Source: Castor canadensis
Lineage: Eukaryota > Chordata > Mammalia > Rodentia > Castoridae
Length of the DNA stretch: 64,000 bases
Direction of reading: 5' to 3'
NCBI RefSeq assembly: GCF_047511655.1
Contig: NC_133402.1
Span: 66,220,951-66,284,950, forward strand
In this document: in pieces, positions 34,828 to 47,925 of the stretch
Numbering within the stretch: the stretch's first letter is position 1
Layout of the letters: each line of letters starts with the position of its first letter
The notes under the pieces: model-generated
Told to the model about the DNA's origin: nothing
The model's input: the letters and a program-made list of their open reading frames with translations, nothing else
The model's database searches: none
Position numbers and translations under genes: made by a program

Positions 34828-34953
34828 GACTGGTGGAATGGCTCAAGTGGTGGAGTGGCTCAAGTGGTAGAGTGTCAGCCAAGCAAGCATGAGGCCCTTA
34901 GTTCAAATCTCAGTGCCACCACACCAAAAAAACAAAAACAAAAACAGCACATC
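34828..34953 (+). mobile_element. tRNA-derived SINE inserted in the KDM4C pseudogene
   Basis: It has pol III A-box-like 'GGCTCAAGTGGTAGAGTG' and B-box-like 'AGTTCAAATCTC' sequences, then 'CACCACACC' and an A-rich tail (AAAAAACAAAAACAAAAAC). TGAAACCAGCATGGTAG flanks it at 34811-34827 and 34954-34970. A 17-bp stretch of the A-box region is duplicated in tandem (34834-34850, 34851-34867). It is on the strand opposite to the pseudogene and younger than it. Confidence 0.9.
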
Positions 34954-34970
34954 TGAAACCAGCATGGTAG
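34954..34970. repeat. Target-site duplication of the SINE in KDM4C pseudogene (right)
   Basis: Exact copy of 34811-34827. Confidence 0.9.
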
Positions 34971-35148
34971 CCATACTGAAAAGTGACCACCATGAATTTC
35001 CCAGCCTTCTGAGTAATCTTTTAGAAGGGAATACCATACTTCTTCAATACTATACTGATGGAGAAATTTTTATCATTTTGTGGTGAAGAAATGCATCACA
35101 TCCTTGGAAGCTGCTTGGGAAAAAATGTTGGACTAATCTTTCAAGTCA

Positions 35149-35304
<156 letters not shown>

Positions 35305-36027
35305 CTACACTCTTCAACCACATCCAAGACTGTATTTAGAGACTGCATTTAGGCAAGCTGTGTTCCATCCATTCACGCCCTCATTATATATGCAATATCT
35401 GTGCCATGTATAGGTACCACAAAAGTTAAATTATTCCAGTATTGCACTCCAAATCTTCCTAATCCAAGCATCTTTGAGTACAGTTCTTCCCACTGTTGGC
35501 CACCTTCTTGAACTTCATGGTCATGGCTTTTTTCTGGATGTTGTACTAAGTAAATAGTCACACTGCCTTGTGACCATGTATTGAATCCAGGCTTCGCAAG
35601 ATCTGCTTGATGGGCTCCTTTAGATCCCATGTATGCAAGATACATACAAAATTCCTCCACGGAGGGTCTGAAAGTCATTATCTTACAGCTAGGGTTCAGT
35701 GGACTCCTTGTCTCTGGTACCTCCATGATGGCTAAGGTTGCCTCTGGGGCACAGATGGAGGCAGAGATGCAATCCAGAGGGGCAGCAGTAGGAGGAAGAT
35801 GCTGGCCTCTGCCCCAGGGAGATTTAGAAAAACTGGAAGACTTTCTCTCACTGGGTGACAGGTGTTTGCTTCCCACAGGTGAGGAGGGCCCAGAACCTAT
35901 CACTCCGCTGCTAGGTGCCCTCCAGTTGATGATGAGTCTTAAATGTAATTAGGAAGAAGAAACTTAACTCACCTTTCCATTTCCATGTTTGATCTCTGGG
36001 CCAAATTAGCATCCTTACAGTCAAAAA

Positions 36028-36222
36028 TGTAGAGTGATGGTGGAAATATTCTGTACACATGTATAAATGGAAAAATGACACTTGTTGAAACTATTCCAGC
36101 AGTGAGGGTAAGGGAGTGAAGGAGAAGGAGGGGATGAATTAACTCTGTTACATTGTAAGAACTTTTGTAAATGTCACAATGTACACCAGTACAACCATCA
36201 TAAAAAATAAAGCAAAAAAATT
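36028..36222 (+). mobile_element. LINE-1 3' UTR fragment (second subfamily)
   Basis: 'ACACTTGTTGAAACTATTCC', 'AAGGAGAAGGAGGGGATGAA', 'TTGTAAATGTCACAATGTAC' and an A-rich end 'CATAAAAAATAAAGC'. Same type as 30112-30366 and the 3' ends at 47490, 50328 and 61100. Confidence 0.75.
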
Positions 36223-36259
36223 AGCATGACAAAAGAGGAGATGGTGCCTTGACTGCTAC

Positions 36260-36317
36260 TCACACACAAAACACACACACACAGACACACACGTACACAC
36301 ACACACACACACACATA
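36260..36317. repeat. (CA)n microsatellite, imperfect
   Basis: CA units interrupted by AAA, AG and GT variants. Confidence 0.9.
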
Positions 36318-38569
36318 CTTTTCTTACATTTCTATAGTAAATAAGTAGTACATTGATAGAAAACTACCTTAAAACTACTAGATTTCTGATTATCTCATAC
36401 TCAAATCCTTAAAAAGGTGAAAGGGTTTTCCTTTCATAATTTTGCCTTATATTTAAAGTAATATAAATTAAAATGTTCAGCTAAATAAATGGCATATTCT
36501 GTAACCACAGAGAAAAAATGATTATGATCCTTAAAAAATCTCCATGTCAGATAAATATTGTTTGGTATGTTTAACACCTGCCAGGAAATTGTTTAATTTA
36601 CAATAAATGAAAATAGAAGAAGCATCCTATAAAAAAGGGAAAACAAAACAAGATTGTGATATTAGTTATAGTAAAATTTAATATAAGTACAAAAAAACCT
36701 TAGCTGAAATTAAAGCTAACAGCAAACCTTCCAGTTTAGAGAGCTATTTTATGTAGCTGTAATGTTTTTGTTTTCATATTTATCAGATTACCCATGAACA
36801 TTCTATAATTTGTCCCTTACTAGTTATAATCAGCTCATCTTTTTTGTGAGACATGTCATTTTTTCTTCCTAGAACATTATGCCCTCAAGCCACATTTGTT
36901 ATATTTCTGCTCCCATCACAAACGGTTTAGAATACAGAGTGAGCTATTGAGTCCAAATTCCTTTCTGGATTTCTTCCAGAGGCACTGCTTTGAGAGAAAC
37001 ACACAAAATCACAAAACCGACATGTGCTGGTTTAACTCCATAGCTAACTCCGAAGTTTCCTGTTAATGATAAGTGTGTGGAGTAGCTGAGAATGTAATCT
37101 ACTGGCTTTCTATGCAGACACATTGCAATATCTACAATTAAGCATTTGTCTTGTGTTGCATTCTGAAGCCTCACACATCTCAGTGAACATCTCTCTTAGG
37201 GCTTATGACAGATAATTGATAACAGTAGAAGACTGAAAATAAAAATGCAGAAATTATAGTACTTATTCACTAGCTACCATACAATAACCAATCTTGGATT
37301 TATCTTTTATCGTAGATTTCTGTCAAAGGCAGTAATGTGATTTAGGGATTTGATATTCTTTTTATATTGGCATGACATCAAACAAGTATAAGGATTTTTG
37401 AAACTAAAATAGCTTAAAGGAAAACATAGGAACATTAAGTAGTACCGGGATATTTATGAGAGGCATGTGTCAGAATACTGTTGTGGAACTCATTCTGATT
37501 TGATTTGCTAAAGCAGCATTATCAAATTCTTCTTTTAAAGAAATGTCAGAATTAGGCATTCAATCTGATAGCTGAGATTTTATCTGAAATGTCCTTAATA
37601 CATCAGATTTAAATGAAATGGCCTGAGCTCCTCCCCCATGCCCCTTGCCATTAAATCATGAATCCTGAGTATTTGTAGTTTTATACTGTCTCTGGGGTTC
37701 CTAGAAGGTAATGTTTGAGGAGTGTGAGTTTTGTTGTATTTCTCTTGACTCTTTTTTTTATGCCTTTGAGCTTTTTCTTCTTGGGTTGAATGTGACCTAT
37801 TAGTAGGCACCTTGTCGTCCATCACAAGTTACTGTATTCTGTATTCGCCTTCACTGACATGGAAGACATTCTCTCTTTCTCTGTTTTTCCTCTGAGCTTC
37901 ACCTGTGCATGAAGTTTGAGTGTGAAAGACTTAACTGAAGTGTTTGAATGATAGAGGAAAGTTACTTTAGGGTATTTCATAGAAACAAGAAAAAGACATA
38001 TGATCAATATGACCGTTTCTGAGTCTGTGCTCTTGAGATGTGGATTTTTTCTTTTACTCTGTACATCTGCTTTCCCCCTCACTGCAACTAGGCTTAGACC
38101 TTTGCACATACTAATTAAGTACCTTCACTTTGTTATGCCAAATAGCGTAACTGTTAAACCACACTAATGTTCCTGATTTACCTTTTCACAACAAAATACT
38201 CTGATTCTCATAAATATTGACCCATCTACTCCATTTTCCCAGATGTATCATTCCACAAACCTTGGCCAGTGGAATGAAGCTACATAGGGAATTGTTTCCC
38301 CACTGATTACAGCACTTCCCTGAGAGGGAAGAAGACTACTCTTTTGTTTTGGTTTTAAATGACTTTTTTTTCTGTTAGACTGACACAGATTTTATATCAT
38401 CCTACATAACAGAACAAATGCATTTCATCTGAGTGATTTTTATTAGTCGGTGGTCATGTGGCAAAGTTCTTTAGCACTCCTGGGTGTGGTTTAAGGCAGT
38501 CGCATCTGCCCATCAGGTAGACAGTCTTCAATTAACAATAGCAGTTTAAACTATTCCTTTAATAAATTA
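36318..38569. other. Unassigned AT-rich sequence
   Basis: No gene or repeat recognised over 2.2 kb. The longest frame is 95 codons (37822-38109, minus), with no recognisable domain. Confidence 0.4.
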
Positions 38570-39010
38570 ATTTTAATACATATTATTCAACATATAGTAA
38601 GTATTTGGTGCAGCAAGTTAGAGTGAATGTAGAAGACAGGTTCTTTGGTCTCATGGAATTGCTTTTAATCACAGAAACAGAATGAAAACAAGGAAATACA
38701 TAACACAATTTCACATATTGCTAAGTGCTGTGAAGGAACATAACAAGAATGATGGGACAGAGGTTTGATACAAAAATGAGATGTTACAGTGTAAAATCCA
38801 TTGGGTAGAAACACTGTAGATGTGTTCAAGACCAGAGAGAAGTACAAATGAGATACAGTAATCATGGGAGGACAGAGAGTGTGGAGCTGGGGGAGAAAAG
38901 AGGTCAGAGGAGTCAAGGCCTGAATCAAATAAGTTTTAAAGGCATGTAAGGAATTTGTATTTTATACTTCATTTAACCATGAATTTAAATTCTTGGACAG
39001 TTCTGAGCAG
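38570..39010 (-). repeat. Ancient L2-like repeat, reverse
   Basis: 'AAGTATTTGGTGCAGCAAGT', 'GCTAAGTGCTGTGAAGGAAC' and 'CAGTTCTGAGCAGAGGTGTT' follow the order seen in the similar element at 23570. Strongly diverged. Confidence 0.45.
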
Positions 39011-39191
39011 AGGTGTTGAAGGTTAATTTGTTTTACCTTTTTTTTTAAGCAAAATCACTCCATAGAGAATGAACTGTAATGAGGAAACAGCAGACACAGT
39101 ATCAGTCAAGTGTCTATTAAACTCTTTTGCTTTGTGACACAGTAAAATGGGAAATAGCATTCAGAACTGTAGCCAATAAAGACACTAAATT

Positions 39192-39412
39192 GTAGACAGG
39201 TGTGGTAATGCTCACCTATAATCCCAGTTAATTTGGATGCAGAGACAGGAAGATCACAAGTTTGAAAGTTTGAAGCCAATCTGGGCAAAGTTAGTGGAAT
39301 CCTACATAAAAAACAAAATATAGTCAAAAGGGCTGGGGATATGACTCAAGTTGGGGAACACCTGCCTATCAAACACAGGGTCCTATGTTCAATCCCTAGC
39401 ACCACAACGCAA
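39192..39412 (+). repeat. Composite SINE (B1/7SL-like + ID), sense
   Basis: 7SL-like unit first ('GACAGGTGTGGTAATGCTC', 'CACCTATAATCCCAG', 'TTTGAAGCCAATCTGGGCAA'), then an ID unit ('GGGCTGGGGATATGACTCAA', 'TGTTCAATCCCTAGCACCAC') and a short A-rich tail. This gives the sense order of the composite family: B1-like 5', ID 3'. Confidence 0.85.
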
Positions 39413-40539
39413 TGTTTAAAAAAGTTATTTGTCTAATTGTGTATATCTTTAGATACACTGATAACTCATATTTCTGGTGTGATATATTCCCTGTTTCCTA
39501 ATTGCCGGTTATTAATATACTTTATAAGCATTTTTAAAACAAATTAACCCAGTAAAGATAAGGCATATGTATTTTCATTACTTCAATTTTAAAAAGTGAA
39601 TGGAAGAATTGAAACAAGAAGACAGAAGTTTGAAAATTTAACTATGAATCACACTACTAACATCTTCTCTAACTTTAGCGAAAATATGGCACTTACAAAA
39701 GCCTAAGAAAGCTGGTAAGGCATTAGAACCACGTATTCAAAATTTTGCTTCTAAACACAGTGTTGTTAAATGTGTGATGTGAAGAATTATGTTATCATTT
39801 AAAACATTTTAACTCAAATATTTTATGATCTATGTCTGTATCCTTGAAAGAATAGAGACAAAGCTAAAGAGAAAAACCAACTGTACTGTCATGAGTAATT
39901 GTAAATAATTGTTACCCATTACTAAGGTTTTATAGGAACTATATTTTAAAAATCGCTACAGTATTATGTTTAAAAAGTCTTTTGAGACTTCTACTTCTAA
40001 GAAACTGAAACAGATACATCTTACCTTGTTAATTCTAGTAGAGACAACTAATAGCCCAGGGCATTACGTAGGAAACAGGTGAGTTATATGACATACTATC
40101 AACCTTTAATCTTGCAATTAAAATAGAAGTTTATGTTCATGTACTGAATCACTTTATAGGATAGTTTTCAGCTCTTTGCAAGTAATTATTCAATTCACTG
40201 GCTCTGTATTGCCATTAAGGGAAAGGAGAAGTCTAAAATTCAGAGATTTATTGGATAAATAATTCTTAGAGCCCAGGGCTTCAGACGAGGTTTCATTGTT
40301 TTTCTTGTGGAGCCTTCTTACTCCCTCCTCTGGCCTTGCAACAACCTTTAACTCCTTCTAAATAATTGTATTTCAACAGGAATGACTGCTCAAAGCTACA
40401 TTATTTTACTTACTTACTGTTGTATGTATTTTGGATTTTTATGAGAAAGAAATTAGAAAATCTTACTCAGAATTATAAAGTTTTAAATTTGTAATTTAAA
40501 TTCAAGAGACCATTATAGTCAGCCCTATCCTCACTAAGG
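39413..40539. other. Unassigned AT-rich sequence
   Basis: No gene recognised. Confidence 0.4.
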
Positions 40540-40680
40540 GAAACTTTTTGTCTGTGTTTTAGATAAGGCAGTATGGCCCAAAAGATGTTAAAGTGGTTTC
40601 TAAGTTCTCTGAGTGACACATTGTAAGTGGCTAAATAATAGCTGAGTGGACATTTGAATGACTACTATTAGTGAGTTCTT
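40540..40680 (-). repeat. MIR-like remnant, reverse
   Basis: 'TTTTAGATAAGGCAGTATGG', 'CCCAAAAGATGTTAAAGTGG' and 'ACATTGTAAGTGGCTAAATA' follow the reversed MIR core. Confidence 0.45.
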
Positions 40681-41951
40681 ACATGGGGAATACAGTATAG
40701 CCTTCTCTCTTAACACTTCCACTTCCACTAACTTTATTATTGATTGCAATAAGCATAAAGAACTCATAAAACTATTATTTACATTCATGTATTGACATTT
40801 CTAATTAAAATCCTAAATTTTTCTGTGTTTTGTCAAACTATGTACTATTAAGTGAAAGGGCAAAGAGAAAAATCTTAACCTTGTGGGAACCAGGAAGCCA
40901 TTCACTTAACATAATCTATTCACTTAAATATATATTTAATCCAGACCTGTTCTTGAAATGTCATATTTGTGTTCTTTTAGAAATTATATATGCTTCAAAC
41001 AAATAAGAGATGTTTTATTTTGGTACCTCGATATATCCATTTACATTATTTTCTTGGTTTAAAATCATATTAGTCTTATAAAACTTTATTTTTCTTGGTT
41101 AGCATATACATTTTACACTTAGGAACAGGTGTAAACTCTTGACATCTGGAACATCCATCAGCAAAGAATGTCCCTGAGGCTCTTACACAAGAGGATATCA
41201 ATACGGATAAGTGCCCTTGTACCACAGCACCGAATAAGAAAAATAGAAAGCACAAGCAGGGAGCACAGGATGTAAAATGAAATACATATGTAGAGACCGA
41301 CCATTATTTGCAGGGGTTAGGGCCCGATTCCATGGTGAAACTGAAGTTCATTTTACAATGGAAGATTTAACATTTAACAGCTAAGCACATAAAAAAGGAA
41401 TTCATAACAGAAAAACCTACATCAATTGGAGTGACCTTTCTCAGAGAGATCTTTTACAGATTTTCCTCCTGGCTGTCTCTTTTCTTCCTTGTTCTACCCA
41501 GACCTTTTCAATAGGGACTCTCCTTTCTTTTACCTCATAGATAACTCCTATTTTTCCTTCTTTAGTCTTATCCATCTTCTTTCACTGTGGAAAACTTTGA
41601 GGTGATATTTCTGTCCTGGTGTGTGAAGAAAAAACACAAGTTTTTTCCACAAAAACTTGTCATTTTCTCTATTTTATCCCATTCATACAGAAGTCTAGGG
41701 GTGCCTTTTGCTAATTGTAACCCATGAGCCCAAAGTCAGAGCATAAGAAGAGTCACAAATTTAACATTACAAGACTGTGAATGATGGAAACACCTTTGTT
41801 ATTGTAATAAATTTGATTGCTATTCTGCAAAGGAGGAATGAAATATTGTAGAAATAGCAAACCCTTATCTCTCTTTTTAGTCAAAATCTTTATTTGAATG
41901 TCAACTAACATACTTCCATAAAGGACAATTTTTGAGAATTTGTGACATTTG
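40681..41951. other. Unassigned AT-rich sequence
   Basis: No gene recognised. Confidence 0.4.
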
Positions 41952-42040
41952 TCTAGGAATATGGCTCAAGTGGTAGACTGCCTATCCAGGAAGCAGAAGG
42001 CCTTGAGTTCCAACCCCATTACTGCCACAAAAAATTGTAC
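41952..42040 (+). repeat. tRNA/ID-type SINE
   Basis: 'GTCTAGGAATATGGCTCAAG', 'TGGTAGACTGCCTATCCAGG', 'CCTTGAGTTCCAACCCC' and an A-rich end. A and B boxes are recognisable. Confidence 0.8.
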
Positions 42041-44227
42041 TCATTTCAAGATATAAGTTGCAATCATATCTAAAGGATATGGGTTTTGGAAAAGGTAGAA
42101 GAAAGCACAGTCTGGGGAAGGTTCACGGCCTGGACTTCTGGAATCTCCCCCAGGTTCCTCTCTTCATAGAATTTCAGACGGTGGCAATCTTCTTGCCCAT
42201 TCAGAATGAGAACTGGACCCTAGCCAAGATTCAGGGAATAGCAAGGGAGGTTTTTGAAAAGTTACAAAACTTGACATCTTAGTGATTTCTGTATTTTATG
42301 ACTTCTAAAAAACTTTTGGAAAGCTATGTCACTTTTGAGCTCAGATTATAATTTCTTCCTAAATATCATCCTATATGTGTATTTCCCACAGAATATGTAA
42401 AAGTGACAAGTCATCACTCACATTAATGACTGAAAATACACGAGTTCGGTCATGAGCAATCATTAATCTGATACACACAGGCTGAGAACTATGTGTAACT
42501 GAGCTGAAAAACCTAAAGCCTAGTAGAGCAAAACAGTCACTTACAGGAGTCTGTGTTTGAACAGACCATCATAATCCTGTTTGTTCTTCACCCTCCCAAA
42601 GGTCCCTGAGAGTGGATACTCGGGGAATTTCACTGATTCACTCAAGGAAACTCAGTCTGTAACTTGGTACTATGCCTCCAAACTTGTATTAAGAGGTAAT
42701 GCTTTCCTCATTTCTCTATTGGAAAGGTTAGGTCATCCCACATATAAACTATGACAGATTAGGGACATTCCAACAAAATGACTCATTTGAGCCCACTGCT
42801 CACGTCTACATTACAATTAGTACCACAGTCTGTTCTCAAAGATAGCACTGATGTCACTGGAATTGTGTATGGTGAAAGTATCTTAGCATTGAGTGACTAT
42901 GTTGAATTTATAGAGGGATTCAGATGTGCATGAGAAAGTCTAGCAAGTTTGGTTCCATGTCTGCCAGGATATGGTAGAAATACAGGATTAATGGACCTAC
43001 TGAAAAAGAGCGATAGTGAGAGTGACAAATCTTCCTTCGAGTTTCAATATAGGGCAGAAAATGTTGGATATGAGTCAGATCTTACATGTTGCCTCTCTTT
43101 CCTTAAAGAAGTGTAGTAGAGACCCATTGAAAGGAGTATACAGAAAAAAGGCTTGATCCTTAAAATCTCTGCAAAACAGAAAAGTACAGAACAACCATAA
43201 CTTAGTATTCTATGTAACAGTATGTCTCCTTTTCTATGATTTAGAGAATTATTATCTCTGTACTCACTTTGCTAAAGCAGCAAACCAATCCAGCCTCTAT
43301 ATAGAATGAAAGAAAACTCGGTAAGGGCTGGAATGTCAGAGCAACAGGAAAAGAAAGACATTCTCACACCAGATGAAGTAGGAGACTTGCTAGGACATCC
43401 AAGAAGAATAAACAATTGGAACTCAGAAATCATACTGTGCATATCAACTGAGTGGACTGCTTTGGACTATCTTCATGGGTCAACTTCAAGTCTATTGGAG
43501 ACATGTAAGGAAAGATAAAACTCTTGAAATTTTGTAGATATTAGCAAAATAGGAATATTAGTTTAGATAGTTGTCAAGCCATTATTTTTACTCCAACATT
43601 GGTATATTTTGGAGAAATATGGGTTACAAATACAGAACTGGGGAGGATTTTCTTCTTCTGATTACTTTTATAATAATATCATCTTGGACAATGCTAAAGC
43701 AAAAGTCAATCTGAATAAATTTCTGATAGAATGCACTATTTTAAGCAAATAACCTGAATAATTTTGCACTATCAGTAAGAGCTGGCTGAAAATAGAAGTA
43801 TGCTTTCAGGATTCTTTAAGCTTTGTCTCTTAATTAATATATGATACTGGAATTACTGATTGTCTTTTGTGTATGATTGATCTTAAACAAACAAGCAATG
43901 CCTGTATCTAGTTCTTTGTGGGAGGTATATAAAAAGGTTATCTCAAGTTGCAATGTGGGCATCTTGTGCTCATGACATGGAATTGAGGTTGAATGTGAAT
44001 CATTTGACTACTCTTATACAAGCTACTGAAGTCAGCGGCCTAGAGGTGCACGTTAAGATCAAAGTTACTCATTTGCTTCTCAGATGCCTATGTTGGGTTT
44101 TTGTCTGCTTGTTTCTTCTTTTTAACTTTTTTAACAATTCTTTTTCTAAATACTTAAGTGAAGTGGCATATATGGATGTCTTAGGGAGGATCAACAGCTG
44201 CTGTAAATTTGGTGCCCTTATATTGTT
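42041..44227. other. Unassigned sequence
   Basis: No gene recognised. Plus frames of 74 codons (42058), 70 codons (43306) and 98 codons (43953) show no conserved motif. Confidence 0.4.
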
Positions 44228-44446
44228 TATTGGCTGTAGTGGGGTTTGAACTCAGGGCCTCACACTTGCTAGGTAGGGATTCTACCACTTGAGCCACTTC
44301 ACCAACTTTTTTTGTGTTGAATATTTTTGAAATAGTGTCTCAGAAACTATCTGCATGAGGCTGGCTTTGAACAGTGATCCTCCTGATCTCTGCCTCCCCT
44401 CCTGAGTAGCTAGGATTACAGGCATGAGCCACTAGCACCCACCTGC
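44228..44446 (-). repeat. Composite SINE (ID + B1/7SL-like), well preserved
   Basis: Reversed ID unit ('GTGGGGTTTGAACTCAGGG', 'CTACCACTTGAGCCACTTC') and reversed 7SL-like unit ('TTTTGAAATAGTGTCTCAG', 'GAGGCTGGCTTTGAACAGTG', 'GAGTAGCTAGGATTACAGGC', 'ATGAGCCACTAGCACCC'). The best reference copy of this family in the window. Confidence 0.9.
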
Positions 44447-45569
44447 ATTTTCTTTTGCTATCCTGCTTTTAGGGGGAGAAATAAAATGCACAACTTAGTC
44501 ACTGACCTAAAGCTAAAGCAAAAATTCCCTTTTCAACCAAGTTTTCTAATATCAATTGGATACTACACATTCATGCTCATGTTAAGAAAAAAATATATTA
44601 TTCATGGAATTTAAATTATCCAAAGTGGTTGTCTTTGGTGATGCTTCTTTTGGGTGGCAAGGTGTCTGTTAGTTTTGATATGATGATCCCATGGAAATAG
44701 CTGCAAAAAATGAAAACAAATTAAAATACCAGAACTTTACTTTTAAGTCTTCTTAAAGGTTATTCTTTTTTTCTTACAGGCATGGAATACCAAATGACTA
44801 GTTTGTTTGTACAGCATCATTTAAATATTAAATATAAGAAAGTTGTCAAACATGATTGAATAGCATGCTAATTGCACTGAGATCACAAAGACAAAAATAA
44901 AATCTTGAAAACAGTACTGTCCATCTTGGGTTTTTCAGCTTCACAATGAAGCAATAACACCTTGAAATTCCTGACTAGTCATCTTGAATGATGTTAATCC
45001 AACTGTCAAGATTCAATACAAATCAGCCCAATTAAAAGTATATTACCTTACTAATAGAATTACTTTCATTAATATATTGAACTATTTCAATATTTACATG
45101 AAAACTAACATGCAGTTTTAAGGCTTTAAGCAAAGCCTTAAAGGATAGCCTGTGTTTTTAAGTATCCAAATGATATATTACAATTATGCTTTTAAATCAA
45201 TTCTCTATCAACAAAGTTATTCTGTCCCTAACATCAAAAGTATATTTCCCCTCAAACCTCTGACTCCCCTACCCAAAAGAGAATTTTTATTGAATAACTG
45301 GATGTTTTAATCAATAGATAGCTGATAGCTGTCAATAGATTAAAATTAAATTAATTTATAATCACAGTTATAACAGTGATTGTCTGCTTTCAAGCATATT
45401 ACTCTTTTCTATGATTTTAATCTCTAGACATTAAAATGGAAAAACCCTGGATGGCAATGTACCAAGGAAAAAGCTCTTATTTTCTGACATTTTCCCTGGG
45501 TAAAACAAGTTTGAAGTAAGAACTTGTCCCTTCCTATGTCATTTGGTTTGTCTCTCTAATTTAAGGTGA
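44447..45569. other. Unassigned AT-rich sequence
   Basis: No gene recognised. Confidence 0.4.
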
Positions 45570-46556
45570 ATTTTTTTCTTTCTTGTTTTTCCTCTCTATT
45601 ATTTTATCATTTTTACATTTACATTTACTCGTATGTGTATACACTGTTTACGCCCCACCCCAACCTCCTTGCTTCCAGGAAAAACCTATTCTGCCCTCTT
45701 CTCCAATTTTGTTGAAAAGAAAGCATAAGAGCTAAGAAGAGAGACATAGTGTTTTTACTAATTTAAGATAAAGACAGCTATACCTTAGCATGGCTTCTAT
45801 GCACTTGTGTATTGCAACCCACATTGGTTCATCTCTGCCAGACCTCTCCACTACTTCTTGGTCACCTTCCCACAGTGGCCTCTATCAGTTTAAGATTGCT
45901 ATATTTGCTCCTCTACAGTGAGCACATCAACCACATTCAAGTTTTAGCTTTCCTTCCCTTTCCCTATTCCTCCTATGTGTGTTCTCCCCTTAGTGTGTGA
46001 CCCATGTCCAATAATATTACTGCATTTGTTTTGGGTCTATAATCCAAATATGAGGGAGAACATGTGATTTTTGGCCTTCTGAGCCTGGCTAACTTCGCCT
46101 AAGATGATGTTCTCCAGTTCCATCCATTTACTTGAGAATGACAAAATTTCATTCTTCTTTGTGGCTGAGTAAGATTCCATTGTGGATAAACACCACATTT
46201 TCTTAATCCACTTGTCAGTAGTTGGGCATCTTGGCTGTTTCCACAGCTTGTGCTTAGTGCTGCAATAAACATGAGTGTACAGGTGCCTTCGTAGTAACCT
46301 GTGTCTCATTCCTTTGGGTATATCCCCAGGAGTAGGATTGCTGGATCATATGGCAGAGCTATGTTTAGATTTTTAAGAAGCCTCCATACTGTTTTCCAAA
46401 GTGGTTGCACCAGTTTACATTCCCACCAGCAGTGTATGAGGATTCCTTTTTCCCCACATCCTTGACAACATTTGTTGTTGGTTGTGTTCTTGATGATAGC
46501 CATTCTAACAGGAGTGAAATAGAATCTTGGTGTCGTTTTAATTTGCATTTCCCAAA
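45570..46556 (-). mobile_element. 5'-truncated LINE-1 (ORF2 C-terminus and 3' UTR)
   Basis: In minus sense, 46548-46306 encodes the cysteine-rich C-terminal block with C-x3-C-x7-H-x4-C intact ('[18 protein letters not shown]'). 46309-46037 carries the ORF2 end ('WIKKMWCLSTMESYSA'). The 3' UTR runs to about 45570. It is truncated at about 46556. A frameshift separates the two ORF2 pieces. Non-functional. Confidence 0.9.
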
Positions 46557-47489
46557 AGAGAAATTTTTAAAACTTTCCAATTCACTACAGAAAACAATAA
46601 AGCATTTGCAAACAGTTGTGTTTAAAAGAGAAAGAATTGAAGTGATTTCAATTTTTTAATTCAAAGGAAAGAATAAGTCACATTCTTAATGGGTGTTCTA
46701 AGAACTAAATTTTCTCACCCATCTTTTAAATGAGCAGAGGGAGTGATCATTGATACAGGGAAGTACAGCATGCTTTGAAGTGCTCATGTAAAGAACACAC
46801 TGCCTCTGAGGTCCTAGAAGTCTTTCACAGAAACAAAATATCATGGGATATATAGGATGGTAGAATTCAGTCAGTTTTATTCCCAATGTTAAATAATTGT
46901 GGCTAAATACAGTTTGTATCTTAATTTCTAACTTCACTTATAGCACATAGGTTTTATGCTAATCTGAAGTAAATCCTTCATCTTAGAAAAAATTGAACTC
47001 AGTTTTTGAGGAAAAATGATTTTATTTACCAAGAACACAAACATTGTATTTTACCTTTTACAGAAAGCATGACCATCAGCAAACAGGTTTATTTAGTTTT
47101 CAATTTTGATTAAATTCACACAAGTGCTCTGGGTGAAAATTGATTTTTGTTTCCCTTTTGTTAACTGATAATCCTCCATTTCTTCTACACAGGATGGAAT
47201 GTGTAAATTCACCATGTGTGAAAACCGTCCCTGGCATTGCTCTAAGTATATTTTATACACTAAAACAAAAATTGTTCTTATTACTATCATATCACTCTTT
47301 ACATAACAACAATTGACACTGATAATACAATTGAGCAAAATCAAATAAACTGGTGCAACTCTGAACCACCAACCTTGTGAGGATTCAAAACTGAATTTTT
47401 TATCACCATTTTTAAACTTTATTTTCAGACTTACATACCTGTACATGTGTATATTTATATATGTGGGATATATGCTTTTTAATTTTTAA
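46557..47489. other. Unassigned sequence
   Basis: No gene recognised; minus frames of 79 and 117 codons (46698, 47093) show no domain. Confidence 0.4.
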
Positions 47490-47925
47490 GATGTAAATAT
47501 CTTTTATTGTTGTACTGGGGGTACATTGTGACATTTACAAAAGTTCTTGCAATATATCACAGTTGAATTCATCTCCTCCATCATTCTCCTTTATCCTCTC
47601 TCCCCCCATTAATGGAATAGTTTGAACAGATCTCATTTTTCCATTTTCATACATGAGCACATAATATTTTCACCATAATCACCCTCCTGTACCTTTTCCT
47701 TATATCCTACCCCTCCCACTGGTACCAATCGCCCAAACAGGACCTCTTTTGCCTTCCTGTTTTCCCTTTTTTGTAAAAGAAAATGATATTTTTATTTGTT
47801 TAAGATAGCTAGACAGGGCATTTCATAGTAACATTTTACATGTACTATAATTAGAATTGGTTCACCCCCTCTATTTTTCTCCTTTCTACCTTAGTCTCCT
47901 TCTTATGGTGATTTCAACAAATTTA
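47490..47925 (-). mobile_element. LINE-1 3' UTR fragment (second subfamily), reverse
   Basis: 'TTGTACTGGGGGTACATTGT', 'GACATTTACAAAAGTTCTTG', 'GGAATAGTTTGAACAG', 'TTTAAGATAGCTAGACAGGG'. Reverse of the type at 30112. Confidence 0.75.

Noticed and set aside
34828..34953. Possible tRNA gene from A- and B-box-like sequences
   Set aside because: It has an A-rich tail, target-site duplications and no cloverleaf that I can draw; it is a tRNA-derived SINE.
35373..35903. 176-codon minus ORF that could be taken for a small JmjN gene
   Set aside because: It is the 5' part of the KDM4C retrocopy, with a frameshifted middle and a missing block of about 35 codons.
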